Part shown: positions 13,301 through 25,387 of the stretch, in pieces | How the letters are laid out: each line of letters opens with the position of its first letter | Position numbering within the stretch: position 1 is the first letter of the stretch | Source of the DNA: Rhopalosiphum padi | Taxonomy: Eukaryota; Arthropoda; Insecta; Hemiptera; Aphididae | Length of the DNA: 64,000 bases | Assembly: GCF_020882245.1 (NCBI RefSeq) | Contig: NC_083600.1 | Span: forward strand, 20,274,001 to 20,338,000 | Reading direction: 5' to 3' | The notes under the pieces: model-generated | Database searches by the model: none | Told to the model about the DNA's origin: nothing | The model's input: the letters and a program-made list of their open reading frames with translations, nothing else | Made by a program: the position numbers and the translations under genes

Positions 13301-16300
13301 GCAATGAAATCTGCGGTGTAAATAATAACAGCGACATTCCTAGAGATATATACAAGATATTATTATTATTATTATTAGCTAGGCAGGTACCCGAGGTACC
13401 CATGTATATGAGCGTATTATGTAACCGTATTTATATTATGTAATATTATCTATCTTCCATTATAATACATTTATAATAACGTTATAATAACCCGTCCGAT
13501 AGATAATAGTGTTATTTACTATGGATTTGTATTCGTCCAAACACTATAATATTATAGTATTTTATACGGTAAAATATATATAATTATTTCGTAGTTCCAT
13601 TCATTCCTCACGGGTGATATAATTATATGAGTACTGCGTGGCTTACGTTATAACACGCATACCTATACATTTAAATAGATAGATACACCTCGTCCGCACT
13701 CCGCAGTATGCCAGTATATATATATCTGTTCATATTATAGCTAGTCGTGTAAACCGGTTGAAGTACATCATTTTATACTTATGTTAATTATGTTAAGCTA
13801 ATTTATATTTTTGTGTATACTATTCAAATTATATTGTTATTATAATTATTGTTATTGTTATTGTTATTGTTATACGATATAAGTCGGCTTATGGTTAGTT
13901 ATAAATAAAATACGTTTAAAAAATTTCCATGGCTTTTTTTCACCAAAACAAAAACCGGATTACAGATTTACGCATACCTTATAGTCAATTTCTGCCGAAA
14001 ACAAAAATGTACGTTTAATCATGCGACGAAATTATGGTTTTTAAATGATCACATAGTTAAAAGAACTAAATAAAAATATTATAAATCAATTTAGCCGATA
14101 AACATGATCTGTTAAAACCTTAAAACGTATAAATAAAAAAGTACTTATTTTGCCATATCGACGGTTATCGGTGTATATTGTTGTACAGTCTTTACTATTA
14201 TTTAAAAATTTCAAAGCATTATAACATGCAGCGTATGCATATTACATATTATGGTACATATAATATATTGCCTAAATTGAAAACCATTGGTTTCTAAATT
14301 TTTTGATCGGAAACACCCTTGTTGAAAATGGTAATCGGACCTTTTTGACGTGAACTATACGAATTTCACCGCTCAAAAAACCAATATCATTTAACCGCTA
14401 GCGCTAACAGTGCAGAAAAAATAAAAATGATTTATGATAACTTTTTGAACAACTTTAACGGTTCTATTTTGTACATCACTCACCATCATTATTTTGTGAC
14501 ATTCACAGGCTTTGTGACCAACTCCAGGATAACCGACGCTACACCCGCTGCGCTGTACGCCCGAACGTCGAACCGGAAGTGGGAATGCAACGCCGCCATG
14601 CCATCATATGCGAGAAACTGCAAGGACATCGCCAGGCAGCTCATTGAAGACCGACCAGGGCGAAATTTTAAGGCACGTTATTGAAAAATTATAATTATAT
14701 AATATTAATATGTACATTACAGTATAGTATAAAATACTATACATTATTGTATTCATTTACGAGACCAAATCAGAGGGTTTAAGAGACACTTAAATATTTA
14801 AGGGAGCCTCAAAATATGTTGATGATGTTAAGCGAAAATTAATAATCTAAAAGATAATAAAACTATTTCAATATTTAAAACAAAAATATATTTTATACAA
14901 TAGCCACATTAATAGAATGTTATACCCGCATATAAGTTGTCTCTTTTTTGCCATTTATAAAGATAATAATATTATCTAGAGCTCATCAGATAAAATGTTC
15001 ATAACTCTATTCAAAATTAAAACATCAAAAAAACCTGTGAGATGTACTTACAATAATATTCTTACTCTCAAATTTTATAATTGATTAATTCACTCTAATA
15101 ATGAAAATAACAGAGTAATAAGTATTGTTTTTTTAACGTTAAACTATTGCCATGCTGTGCGTTAGTAAGACGAAAACAACGAATCCAATACTATTGCTAG
15201 TTGCTACTACGTATTATTAAAATTATTAACATCTAAAAACATAATTAAAATAAATTTAGGTAGTATAATAATTATTAAACATCGATAAACCTATGTTTTA
15301 TTTGTTATTTTTTATCATAAACATTGTTTCTGAAATACAATTAGTAAATTTTTCTTTTAAAAAGTTAACCTAGGTACTACATAAAATTAATCCATCTAGA
15401 TAAGTAGGTGTTACAATTTATTCCTTTCCACCATTTTTTTTAAAAATTTATTTAAAGTTAATAAAAAAGGATCGAATAATTTCATAAGTAAAAACTTTAT
15501 GATTATAACATTTAAAAAAAAAACAATTAATAATTTTTTATTTTAAACCGAATCGACGTCCTTATTAAAATCATATTGCATAAAAATGCATCAATTGCTA
15601 GGTCTAAGTTAATGCTTATCTATAACTTTTTTCAAGTTGTAAAGCAACTAATCTACTTGCCCCGTTGCCGTTCCAACTTCTTTAGGCAGGAAAATAATCG
15701 TTCACAGAATCACAACTTGCTGTATGTTGTTTCGTATAGTTAAGATTATTAAGAACTCCATTAATGGAAAATATTTTTGAATACCATTTTATCTTACATA
15801 TTCTATTTTTGCTATTAATTTGCCCAACTCATAGGTATTGCGATATTTTCGATTAAACATTTTATCGCAATAAATCCCAAACTCCATCTTCAAGTAATTT
15901 GTGTCACTAGAAAATGTTTTACCTGGTTGTACCTAATTAATATAAAAACGATACTTGTACGAAAATTACAATTATTTAATATGAATTATTTATATTTATT
16001 ATAAGTTTTCAATTTGTCATTTAAATTATAATATCATAGTATTTGCTTTACTCACATCGCCGCGTGTGCTTGGTATACGCGTATTTTCGTTTATTTTTTA
16101 TTTTTTGTATTTTCGTTGTTATTATTATGATTATTGTCGTTATAATATCATTACGGCGCGTCCACTACACTTACGTGCGATATCTCGTCTACAGACGTTG
16201 GAATTCGTATATATTTTTAATTTCGGATCGCGTCAGACAGTTATTATCTGCCACACTGATTGCTAAATAATAATATCACATTATCTTAAATAGCGATCGT

Positions 16301-19300
16301 ATCTTGTGTGGCGTCTAGAGACAGTTGTCGTTGTACGAAGATAGTGTCCGTATAATCGGCGTAATTTATTATGTATGTTATACGTGCACATAAGTACCTA
16401 TACGCTTTTATTTCGGATAAATATTAAGCATTCGCTGATACGCGGTGTAAATTATGTCGCATATAATATAATAATAATATTATTGTCTTGCAGGCGTCAC
16501 ACATTGTAGGAAACGGTTAGACGACATAAAACGTACTCGACTTCCCGGTATGGGGTAACAATAATAACAATAATAACAATAATTTTTTTTACACATATGC
16601 CTACTTCGTGCGTGTTTATAATAATATATGTACCGTATAGTTCGTATAGACGCGTTGTAGTTGGCACTGGCATGGCCAGGAGGGTATTTTTGGATGTTGC
16701 AACACCCCCTTGACCGTATTTAAAATAACAATATATCCAGATCTACCAGATCTATTATATACATTTATAACACAAATGGGTTAGGGTAGGCTTACCTTAC
16801 ACCTTCCATGTCTTGATCTGAATCTAATGGTGAAATGTGTTTATACAAACCTGTATATCACTATTGTTGAATATAGATCAAAGCAATATTAATTATTACG
16901 GTTTACACAAAACCGCCTCGAGGGCACAGTTGTTGCAATTGCATCACCATTGGCTACTCGTCTGTGTGACTATAGGTGTCACCGTACTAGTGTGCAGTAG
17001 TTTACAAAACCCGCAGAAGGGATCATGATGGGGCGAGGGGGCCCGGACACGAATAAGGAGACCCGAACAACGTTTTTATTTTAATGATTCGTCACAATTG
17101 AATTTAAATTTAATTTCACGAACCAAAACGTAGCCAGCACGAGTGTGACTAATATGTTTACCAATACAATAATGTTCATGTATAGGGTGACTAGTGATTA
17201 GGTACCTACTGAAAATTCAAAATTGTTTATAAACAACTTGAAAGTGTTTATTCACGATTTGTAAATAGCATTATAAAATTTTAACGTGTATATTTTAAAA
17301 TCACAAATCTTGTAACGGTTTCATTCAAAATACTATATAAGTACACTAAATCATGATATGGCCTACTGGTTGGTCTTCACACATGAAACATGTATTGGTA
17401 TTAAAAAATAAAGTGTTTAAAAAAACTTCATCAAATGTATATATAAACCACCGAGATTCCTCGAATATATTTGTCTAGATAAGGGTACGAGTGCTAGCTA
17501 TATAATTACATTTTGATCGATCAATAAAAATATACAAAAGTATTGCTTTTTTATGTACATTGCATCTGAATTCCGATTAAACAAATAAAGTAAATCTGTA
17601 ATTATCTTGTAATCTGTGACATACGGAAAACTCTTTTACTACTGCAGTAACCTGTAGGTATAGTTATTTAATAAACAAAAAATAATAATACTTATATTAA
17701 CAAATATATATATATATACAAATAGGTACCTATAGGTATTAATACAATATATGTGGTTGGCTGGTACCTAAATTTATCACTGAGCGACTATACAGTCGGA
17801 TTATTTTACAACGTCGCAACTCAGTATTTGGTATTGGTTTGTAATTTATTGCAGCTTCGCCAATCCTCAAGACCTATTTTGGTCTGAGTTCATATAACGG
17901 TCAAAGCTTTGTGTGAATCTTTTAGAAAAAATGTTATTGGATATTTCAGAATTTTTGACTCCGCCGTGATACCATAACTAATGTGTGTATTTACCGTAAT
18001 TATAAATGAAATACTGTATTAATTTTGTTAACATTTAATCACCGTGACTGTTGTGTAATTTTCAATAATTTATTAAAAATAAATACATTTTATGATCGGT
18101 ACCCTGCGGTAATTATTGTATGGCACGGCAATAACATATACCAGTCCCAAATATTTATTTTAAAAAAAACCGAATGTGCGATTCATCTTGCTCGACTTCA
18201 TATTATAGCCGAGCATATTGCGTGTCCACCATAATATTATAATAATACTATTTATAATATAGTTTACTGATTTGTTTTTTGAAAACAGGTTATAATGGGC
18301 GGCGGCAAGAAATCGTTCGAAGCAAATTCACCGCCGAACCCAAAGGAAACGGTCGAAAAATCCTTGTGCGTGCGATCCGACCGCAGAGACCTGATCCGCG
18401 AGTGGATAGACGACAAGCAGTCCAACAACCTGTCGCATCAGTTCTTGGCCAACGTACACGATATAAAATCATTGGATACGGAACAAACAGAATACGTTTT
18501 GGGTGAGTAATCCACTAACAGTACTATAACGATAGGCATAAATTTGGCATGTTAGAAGGGGGGGGGGGGGGGGGTTAAAATTATAAAAATATAACAGAGC
18601 CGCAGAGAGGGCTTCGCTCCCCGCACCTCTTACATATACATTTTAAACTTTTTTGTAACATTTATTATAAAATATGTATATAAACACTTCAAAATTATTT
18701 ATTTAACGGAGTATACCAACGTTGTCGTTATAAAATATTAATGTATAGCTCAATCATTTTAATTCATTTAATTACAAATTTACAATACAAAAATCTTACA
18801 TGAACCTTAAGTCCTTAAACGTTCACATAACACATACTTATTATATATCCTGTTGAGGAATTACGTTGTACATTTTATAATTAACCTAGAACTTGTTGAA
18901 AAACTTTTAAATAAATGTAGGGGCTTAAGTCCCCCCGAAGCCCCTCCAATTTACGCCTATGGTACTAACATAATAATTTATGCTTTATATATAGTAGGTA
19001 TAGATGTTCAAGAGATACTATATTATATTATCTGACATCTCACGCCCTGGAGCTTTTCGACCTTTACGCCGCACGGTAAACTCTCGGCGAGTTCAACGGC
19101 GCCCCTTCCTCTCTCATCGATGTACCAAAAACGACACTTGCCCGTCCACGTATACCGTTCTTGGTCACCCGTTGTTATGTACAAAAGTTATTATTTAACT
19201 AGGTTTTGACTTCTCAACTGCTAAGAGCTATCCTATATAGGAGACCTAGGCCAACCGCTCGATCGCAGAAATCTGATGGTACAGTAAACGCTACGTACCT

Positions 19301-22300
19301 ATATGTGTTATCTTCCAAAGTGACTTATGAGTTATAAACAAGGAATGAATCTTATAGACGAAACAGGGAAAATACGAAATAACGTTTTAAATTAATTATA
19401 TTGAATGTATTTTTCTATTAATAAATTGCTTTATATTACCCAGCTACTTGTTTATTATATTCTATAAACTTTTTTCTTACTTTCGACCATTTCGGTAGCC
19501 CTAACCTGCTCGTATTCGTATTGTTTATTAAAATTAATACCCGGTAGTAAAAGCAGTATAAGTTCGATAATGGTGATTATACTATACAATTATTGTACTT
19601 GTACAGTTGTACTTGTACACATACTTATGAGGTATGAATTAAAACCATTAAACAGCAAATAACTTTTTAAAAACTAAATTATTTTTAAATTTTAACAAAA
19701 ATTTCTATTTTTACCAATTTAAAATAAAAATAGAGTTTGAGTAAAAATTAAATCTTACAATATTGTTTTTTTATACTTGGATACGTTACGACCGTTCCGG
19801 GTGATTTTGAATCTTATAAGCGTCCACTGTACCCATATATACATCTTTATTCTATATAGGCATAAGTTAGGTTGGCTTAATAGTTAATAAATTAAATATA
19901 GTTGCCGCTTATTAGACTAATATATTATGGTTTATGAACTAATTCACCTATTGAACTGAAGCTAGCTGATCCCAATTTAAACGTATATAGGTAATACTTA
20001 CGTACTAAAGATAAATCTTCTGTTGAACTCATTTATAACTCCAGTACAGTGTTTTCCAACCTACGGGCCACGACTTGCACCGTTTGTAAACCAATACACG
20101 GCAACTATCTTGATGATATTATATACATAAAACAAATTAAAATTAATATATGAAAATAATTTTAACCATAAATTGATAAATGCTTAAATTATACCTTTAC
20201 GTACCTATATAAAAATTTTCGTGAAGCCTAACTAGTATTGTAGAATGCAGGACCATAGAGTAATAACTATTCTATGTGTAGGTCATAGATTTTACAATAT
20301 TTTTAGTGACTTTTGAATTATTTTATTACGATTACTAATGAAAAATTTGTTGTCTGGTCGATAAATGTGCTATATAGGTACCTAATGATAACTGTCGACA
20401 CGCGGCATCGGTCGGTTGTATGATTGAGCAATGAGCGATACTACATCGAGACTACGAGAGTTGTAGGTACAAACGAAAAGTTTACGATTAGACACTCGTG
20501 AATAAAAAAATTATTTTAAAAATAATCTTTATATTAAACAGTATTATGTATATTTATTGTTTTTATTTGATATTAATTATAAAATTCAATGATAAAGTTG
20601 CTTATAATAAAAATGAATATTAATAATGCTTAATAATATATCATCACATTTTTTTAGCAGAGGCCCTGTACGGCTGTACCTATCTAATAAACAGTAAATT
20701 TATGGGTTTCCATTACAAAAAGGTTAGGAAACAACACTGCTCTAAATAGGTAATTAGAGTTTAGTAAACGCGGTATTTTTATTTCTACATTTTTCCCGAT
20801 TCTATCGATTACGTTTTGACGATTGCCTAATATTAATTTCTCGACTCGTCACACATCGAAAAGTACCTATTAGTTGTACTTACCTATATGAGTTGTTGAA
20901 AATTTTCTTAGTATATTTTTACTTTACCGAGCACCTTAAATGTCGTAATTTTTGTACTGAAAACTGTGATGCAAACGAAAATTAGTGTAGAATGCAGCTA
21001 ATTAGTTTCGTTTAGAAGTTGTAGCTATTTGAAGTTCGATAGTTTTGATTACATAACCTAAATTCATTTATTTTTTAATTATCAGTGTCACAGTTAATAT
21101 AATTAGCGCTGCACATGAGTATTACGGTTTGCACGTTTTATTCACCAATTAGTAAAAAATAATTAGTTATTAAGATAATGACTAATAAGATAAGTTATTA
21201 TTTGTAGTAACCATTTAAGATTGATTGATTGATGTTTTTCAATAATATTCTGTTAAGATAAAATTATTATAGGTACCCGCAGATTTAGTACCTAACCTGG
21301 TCATAACGAGCGTAGCGATCGAGTGACATAAGTTTATCTCTGTGCAACTAACATTTATTTTTGTTGACCCTGTGCCCTACCCGGATGTGGTATTTGATAA
21401 CAAATCTAGGGATTTTTTGTTTAAAACATATTATTTATGTATCATCATAATTGGTATAAAATGAAATATCGATAAAAAAACGGAAAAAGTACAAAAAGGA
21501 ATAGCATGGTTATTGGTAACGTCAGGAAAAATAGATAGTAGCAACCACCGCACTACTCTTGGAACATCCCTTCCGGCATTCAGTACCAACTACTGAGTTA
21601 CTTATTTAAGTAAACTACGAAATTTTCAAATTTTGAATATCGTTATAACTTTATGAATAAATACATATTAAATAGACCAGTGGTGTTGCACGTTTTTTTT
21701 TTTATCAAAGTATCATCTGCCAATTATGAATATTTTCACATAATTTTTGACCCGATAACCTTTTATATTTTTGTTTATCAAAATTTAATACTAATAATAA
21801 TTACAATTGTTTTTATAAAGTAAGATTTTCTTCATCTACCTACCCACGGCTACTACAGATTGAGAAACGCTGATATAAACTAATTTATATATATTATTAC
21901 ATGTCTAGATAGTAAAATTAGCATAATGAACATATTCGCAATCATCGATGTGGCGGTGACGCGGCATCCTCTTAAAATAAATGTTTATTTTAAATTTAAT
22001 ATTTTATTTGGTTATCCATTGTAATTCTAAGTAGAAACCTAATTACCCTGTATATAAGCTATAAGTAATGATGAAGCAAAATATATTTTCTTTATAAAAG
22101 TAACTCGGGTACCTTGTACTAAAACTATCTATACAATTGTTGACTGTTGTAACAGAAACTAATTAAATAGTTAATTATTAACTTTTAAGTATGGGTACAG
22201 TGTCACTTGTACGAGTAGACACGTACCTAGATAAGTATACCTAAGTACATATTTTTGACGAACTAATTATTATTATTTTTTCATTAAAACAATAATTTTC

Positions 22301-23587
22301 AATGTTTATTGTTAGATTTATTTTTAATAAACATAAGAAGATACTAATGATTATTTGTTATTTAGGAATATTTACAAATGGAACGATGCCAATGGAATAT
22401 ACTAGAAACAAAAAATTTTTAGAAACACCATCACTAGAATTGATGACTGAAACAGCAATAAAAGTAATATCAAAAAATGAAAATGGATTCTTTTTGATGG
22501 TATGTATTATTCCTAAAATAAATAAAAATGTGAAATCAAATCAATTTGCTCTATATAATTATAATCCTGCTAATTATCCTAATAAATATTAACATACCTA
22601 CTTATGAAATTCTAAAAAGAATTGTAATATTCTTGGCAACTAGACTACATATTTCATACATACTGGAACTTATCGTATTAGATTTCTTTAACTATGTACA
22701 TAACTACATAAGCAAGTTATACATATAATTAAAATTGAATGTTTTCACAGTTGGCTTAATACAGATTATATTGTTAAGTCTATGAGCAACATTACATTAG
22801 TATAATAAATTAAGAATTAAACTATAAATTATAGTTTATTATCCATTGCTTATTAATTTATAAGCTTGAAAATCTAGTTTATGAATTTCAATTATTATAA
22901 TAGTAATTATATTTTATTATAGGTAGAAGGTGGTTTAATTGATGCAGCTCACCATCTAAGTATGGCTAGATTAGCTCTAGATGAAACTGTTGAATTTGAT
23001 AAGACTATTAATACTTCACTCAAATTGCTAAAACAGTTGAACATGTTAGATGACACACTAGTGATTGTAACTAGTGACCATGCTAACTCATTATCAATTA
23101 ATGGATATCCAAAGCGAGGAAATAATATTCTTGATGTGGCAGGAACATCAGAATCGGACTATGTTAAGTACACTACATTAACATATTCCATTGGATACGC
23201 TAAACGTCCAGTGTACACACGTGTTGGTTCTATAGTAATCAGACAGGATCCAACAGTCTCTAGTACATCTAGTCACGATTATTCTCAACAAGTTGGTATT
23301 CCAGAAGAGACAGGAGTACATGGTGGAAGTGACGTAGCAGTATATGCAAAAGGTAAATATTTAATAGAAAATTAATTTGTCAATTCCTTATTCAATTTTG
23401 TGTTATAGGACCAATGGGACATTTGTTTCATTCTATTCACGAACAAAATTATATTGCTCATGCAATAGCATATGCAACAAAAATTGGTTTTTACAAGAGT
23501 GAACAAGTACAGAACCAATCTTATACACATTTTTCAAACATTTACCTTGTATGCACATTAATTTTGACGTTGTTATATTTTAATTAA
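4192..23587 (+). CDS. Alkaline phosphatase, membrane type, probable pseudoenzyme (5' exon missing)
   Basis: Seven exons join in frame: 4192-4394, 8062-8263, 14509-14672, 18289-18502, 22366-22499, 22923-23352 and 23409-23587 (stop TAA 23585-23587). They encode about 508 residues, which is family length without the signal peptide; the ATG exon lies upstream and was not recognised. Family members hydrolyse phosphomonoesters outside the cell with two zinc ions and one magnesium. Visible landmarks are FIGDGMG (metal Asp) in exon 1, VEGGLIDAAHH (Glu, Asp, His ligands) and TSDHAN (Asp, His) in exon 6, and VHGGSDVAVYA (His) at the end of exon 6. The nucleophile motif, normally PDSA, reads PDAASSATA in exon 2 (Ala codon 8092-8094), so the catalytic Ser is absent. 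The last 18 or so residues are hydrophobic, as in a GPI-anchor signal. Intron 3 has a GC donor. The open frame and consistent splice phases argue against a pseudogene. Confidence 0.93.
4395..8061 (+). other. Phosphatase intron 1
   Basis: 3.7 kb AT-rich GT-AG intron. Short open frames inside have no family features. No repeat with recognisable ends was found. Confidence 0.7.
8062..8263 (+). CDS. Alkaline phosphatase active-site exon (Ser replaced by Ala)
   Basis: The acceptor is TTTCAG|ACG and the donor CCG|GTATGA (phase 1). It encodes TYSVNKQVPDAASSATAM, which aligns with the family segment QVPDSA.TATA; the Ser codon position is GCA at 8092-8094. The rest of the segment (SATA, TGVK, IGL, AGKSTG) is typical, so the alignment is not in doubt. 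Confidence 0.9.
8264..14508 (+). other. Phosphatase intron 2
   Basis: 6.2 kb GT-AG intron. It contains a possible degenerate copy of the repeat family seen at the left edge (about 9010-9360) and the higher-complexity island at about 12280-13090, listed separately. An (ATTGTT)n tract lies at 13846-13873. Confidence 0.7.
12280..13090. repeat. Compositionally distinct island, possibly a solo LTR
   Basis: About 800 bp of markedly less AT-rich, higher-complexity sequence without simple repeats sits within intron 2. It has no long coding frame, but near 12916 a GACGAATAAAAGAAC segment holds a polyadenylation signal about 50 bp after an initiator-like stretch (CAGTCGTTATAAG). That arrangement fits the R region of a retrotransposon LTR. 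No clear ends or target duplications were found, so this is only a suggestion. Confidence 0.25.
14673..18288 (+). other. GC-AG intron in the alkaline phosphatase gene
   Basis: Exon 3 ends ...NFK with AAG|GCACGT and exon 4 starts ACAG|GTTATAATG (VIMGGGKK). The family motif ...VIMGGG.K requires this phase-0 join. No GT donor nearby preserves the frame, so the intron appears to use a GC donor with an AAG exon end, the usual context for GC-AG introns. The interior is AT-rich with a CpG-rich patch around 16040-16560 and an (AATAAC)n tract near 16557; no other gene is seen. Confidence 0.72.
18503..22365 (+). other. Phosphatase intron 4
   Basis: 3.9 kb GT-AG intron whose donor (TTGG|GTGAGT) is followed within 30 bp by a small transposable element (18529-18961). 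The remainder is AT-rich; no gene seen. Confidence 0.7.
18529..18961. mobile_element. MITE-like element with ATAGGC(A/G)TAAATT terminal inverted repeats
   Basis: The left end ATAGGCATAAATTTGG (18532-18547) matches the reverse complement of the right end CCAATTTACGCCTAT (18946-18960). Flanks GTACTATA (18521-18528) and GTACTAAC (18962-18969) look like an imperfect 8-bp target duplication, as for hAT elements. The interior holds a run of 17 G (18558-18574) and GGGCTTCGCTCCCC-like and GGGGCTTAAGTCCCC palindromes, common in aphid repeats. No coding capacity. Confidence 0.55.
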
Positions 23588-23714
23588 GCGATAATAGTAT
23601 TAAGATTTCGATAATAATTTTATTGTCTTCTAAAATTCATTGTTTTATTTATTATTTTTATATCGAGGTAGATATATATTGTTTTTTTTAAATTTAGGAT
23701 TTTTACATAAACAA

Positions 23715-23720
23715 AATAAA
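23715..23720 (+). terminator. Alkaline phosphatase polyadenylation signal
   Basis: AATAAA lies 128 bp after the stop codon. A T-rich stretch and an A tract follow. It is the first canonical signal after the stop. Confidence 0.6.
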
Positions 23721-23811
23721 TTTTCTATTAAAAAAAAAAAAAAATGAGTATTTCTATTCAAAATTTCACAGTAAACAAACATATTGAGGATGGGGAACAA
23801 AAAGGCATAGT

Positions 23812-23817
23812 TTTATT
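23812..23817 (-). terminator. GAPDH polyadenylation signal
   Basis: TTTATT on the plus strand is AATAAA on the minus strand, 60 bp after the GAPDH stop. If used, the two convergent genes end within about 100 bp of each other without overlap. A second TTTATT near 23643 would make the 3' UTRs overlap. Confidence 0.5.
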
Positions 23818-23876
23818 CTAAAACACAAATGTGTAGTTACTTATCGCAACTATTAGTAGTAGCTTGAAATAATGGT

Positions 23877-25362
23877 TTAATCCTTGGATTGCATGTACTT
23901 GATTAAGTCCACAACACGGTTGGAGTAACCATATTCATTGTCGTACCTAAAAATAAATAATTAATAAATTAGTACATGATCAGTTTTTTTTTTAATTGAG
24001 ATTCATTACCATGAGATAAGTTTGACAAATTGATCGTTCAATGAAATTCCCGCCTTAGCGTCAAAGATCGATGAGTGGGTATCACCAATGAAGTCAGAAG
24101 ACACAACTTCATCTTCGGTATAACCCAAAATTCCCTTCAATGGTCCTTCTGCTGCTTCCTTGACCTTATCTTTGATATCTTGGTAGGATGCTGGTTTTGC
24201 AAGTCTAATACATAACAAAATAAATATTAATGTTTTTTTTTTTTTTTTAATGGTAAGTTTTTACTTTAATAACAAATACATGAGCTGTAAGGAATTACAT
24301 ACTTATGAATAATTTTTCAATACACAAAAATATTCATCAGCTTCAGTAGTTTTATATAATACCAATACAAATATAAAATGTATTGTTTAAGTTATAATTT
24401 GAAAATTAATTGCAGAAATGAAAATGGTCTAGTAAAACTAAAACAAATAATACTTTTGATAACTTACCTTACAGTCAAGTCAACAACAGAAACATTGGCA
24501 ACTGGTACTCTGAAAGCCATTCCAGTTAATTTTCCATTAAGTTCTGGGATGACTTTACTAACAGCTTTAGCTGCTCCAGTAGATGCTGGAATGATGTTTT
24601 GGGCAGCACCTCTACCATCTCTCCACAACTATGAAAATTAATTTTTTTGTTTAAATTACATACACATAATATATTATATAGAAAAAAGGTGCAATTTTTA
24701 AAAACTAACTTTTCCAGACGGTCCATCAACAGTTTTTTGAGTGGCGGTGGTAGCGTGAACAGTAGTCATAAGACCCTCAATAATTCCAAAGTTGTCATGA
24801 ATAACCTTGGCTAATGGAGCCAAGCAGTTAGTTGTGCATGAAGCATTAGATACAACTTTGAATGATGGATTGTATGCATCCAAGTTAACGCCAACAACAA
24901 ACATTGGTGCATCAGCACTTGGTGCAGAGATGACGACTTTCTTGGCACCACCTTCCAAATGAGCAGATGCTTTTTCAATGGTGGTAAACACACCAGTGGA
25001 TTCTACTACGTATTCAGCACCAGCAGATCCCCATTGGATGGCTTTTGGGTCGCGTTCAGAGAACACCTTGATTTTGTTTCCTAATAATTTAGAAATATAA
25101 TAATTAAAAATAAAACATTTTTATCAATACATATTAAATTATTAACTGTAAAATATTCACCATTGACGATAAGAACATCTCCATCAACAGAAACTTCGCC
25201 CTTGAAACGTCCATGAGTAGAATCGTATTTGAACAAGTATACCATATATTCAATACCAATGAATGGATCGTTGATGGCTACAACTTTGGCGCCCTTTTCC
25301 AACGAAGCTCTTAAAACCAATCGGCCAATACGGCCAAATCCGTTGATACCAATGTTAGACAT
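23877..25362 (-). CDS. Gapdh: Glyceraldehyde-3-phosphate dehydrogenase
   Basis: Cytosolic glycolytic enzyme that oxidises glyceraldehyde-3-phosphate with NAD+ and phosphate. Five coding exons read on the minus strand: 25362-25161, 25080-24710, 24628-24468, 24204-24010 and 23946-23877, giving 332 residues, exactly the family length. The N-terminus is MSNIGINGFGRIGRLVLRAS (Rossmann dinucleotide motif). The catalytic Cys in SNASCTTNC falls at residue 149 and the His in TTVHATTATQ at 176, matching standard numbering. The C-terminus has WYDNEYGYSNRVVDLI. All introns have GT-AG ends and are short (62-263 bp) apart from the 5'-UTR intron. Codon use is AT-leaning and CpG-poor. Single intact copy; no oddity seen. 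Confidence 0.98.
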
Positions 25363-25387
25363 ATTTGGTTTTTTATTGTAGTATTTG
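25363..25387 (-). other. Gapdh: GAPDH 5' UTR part joined to the start exon
   Basis: The acceptor TTTTAG lies just above 25387 and 25 nt of leader precede the ATG at 25362-25360 (context CCAAATATG). This supports a non-coding upstream exon. Confidence 0.65.
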
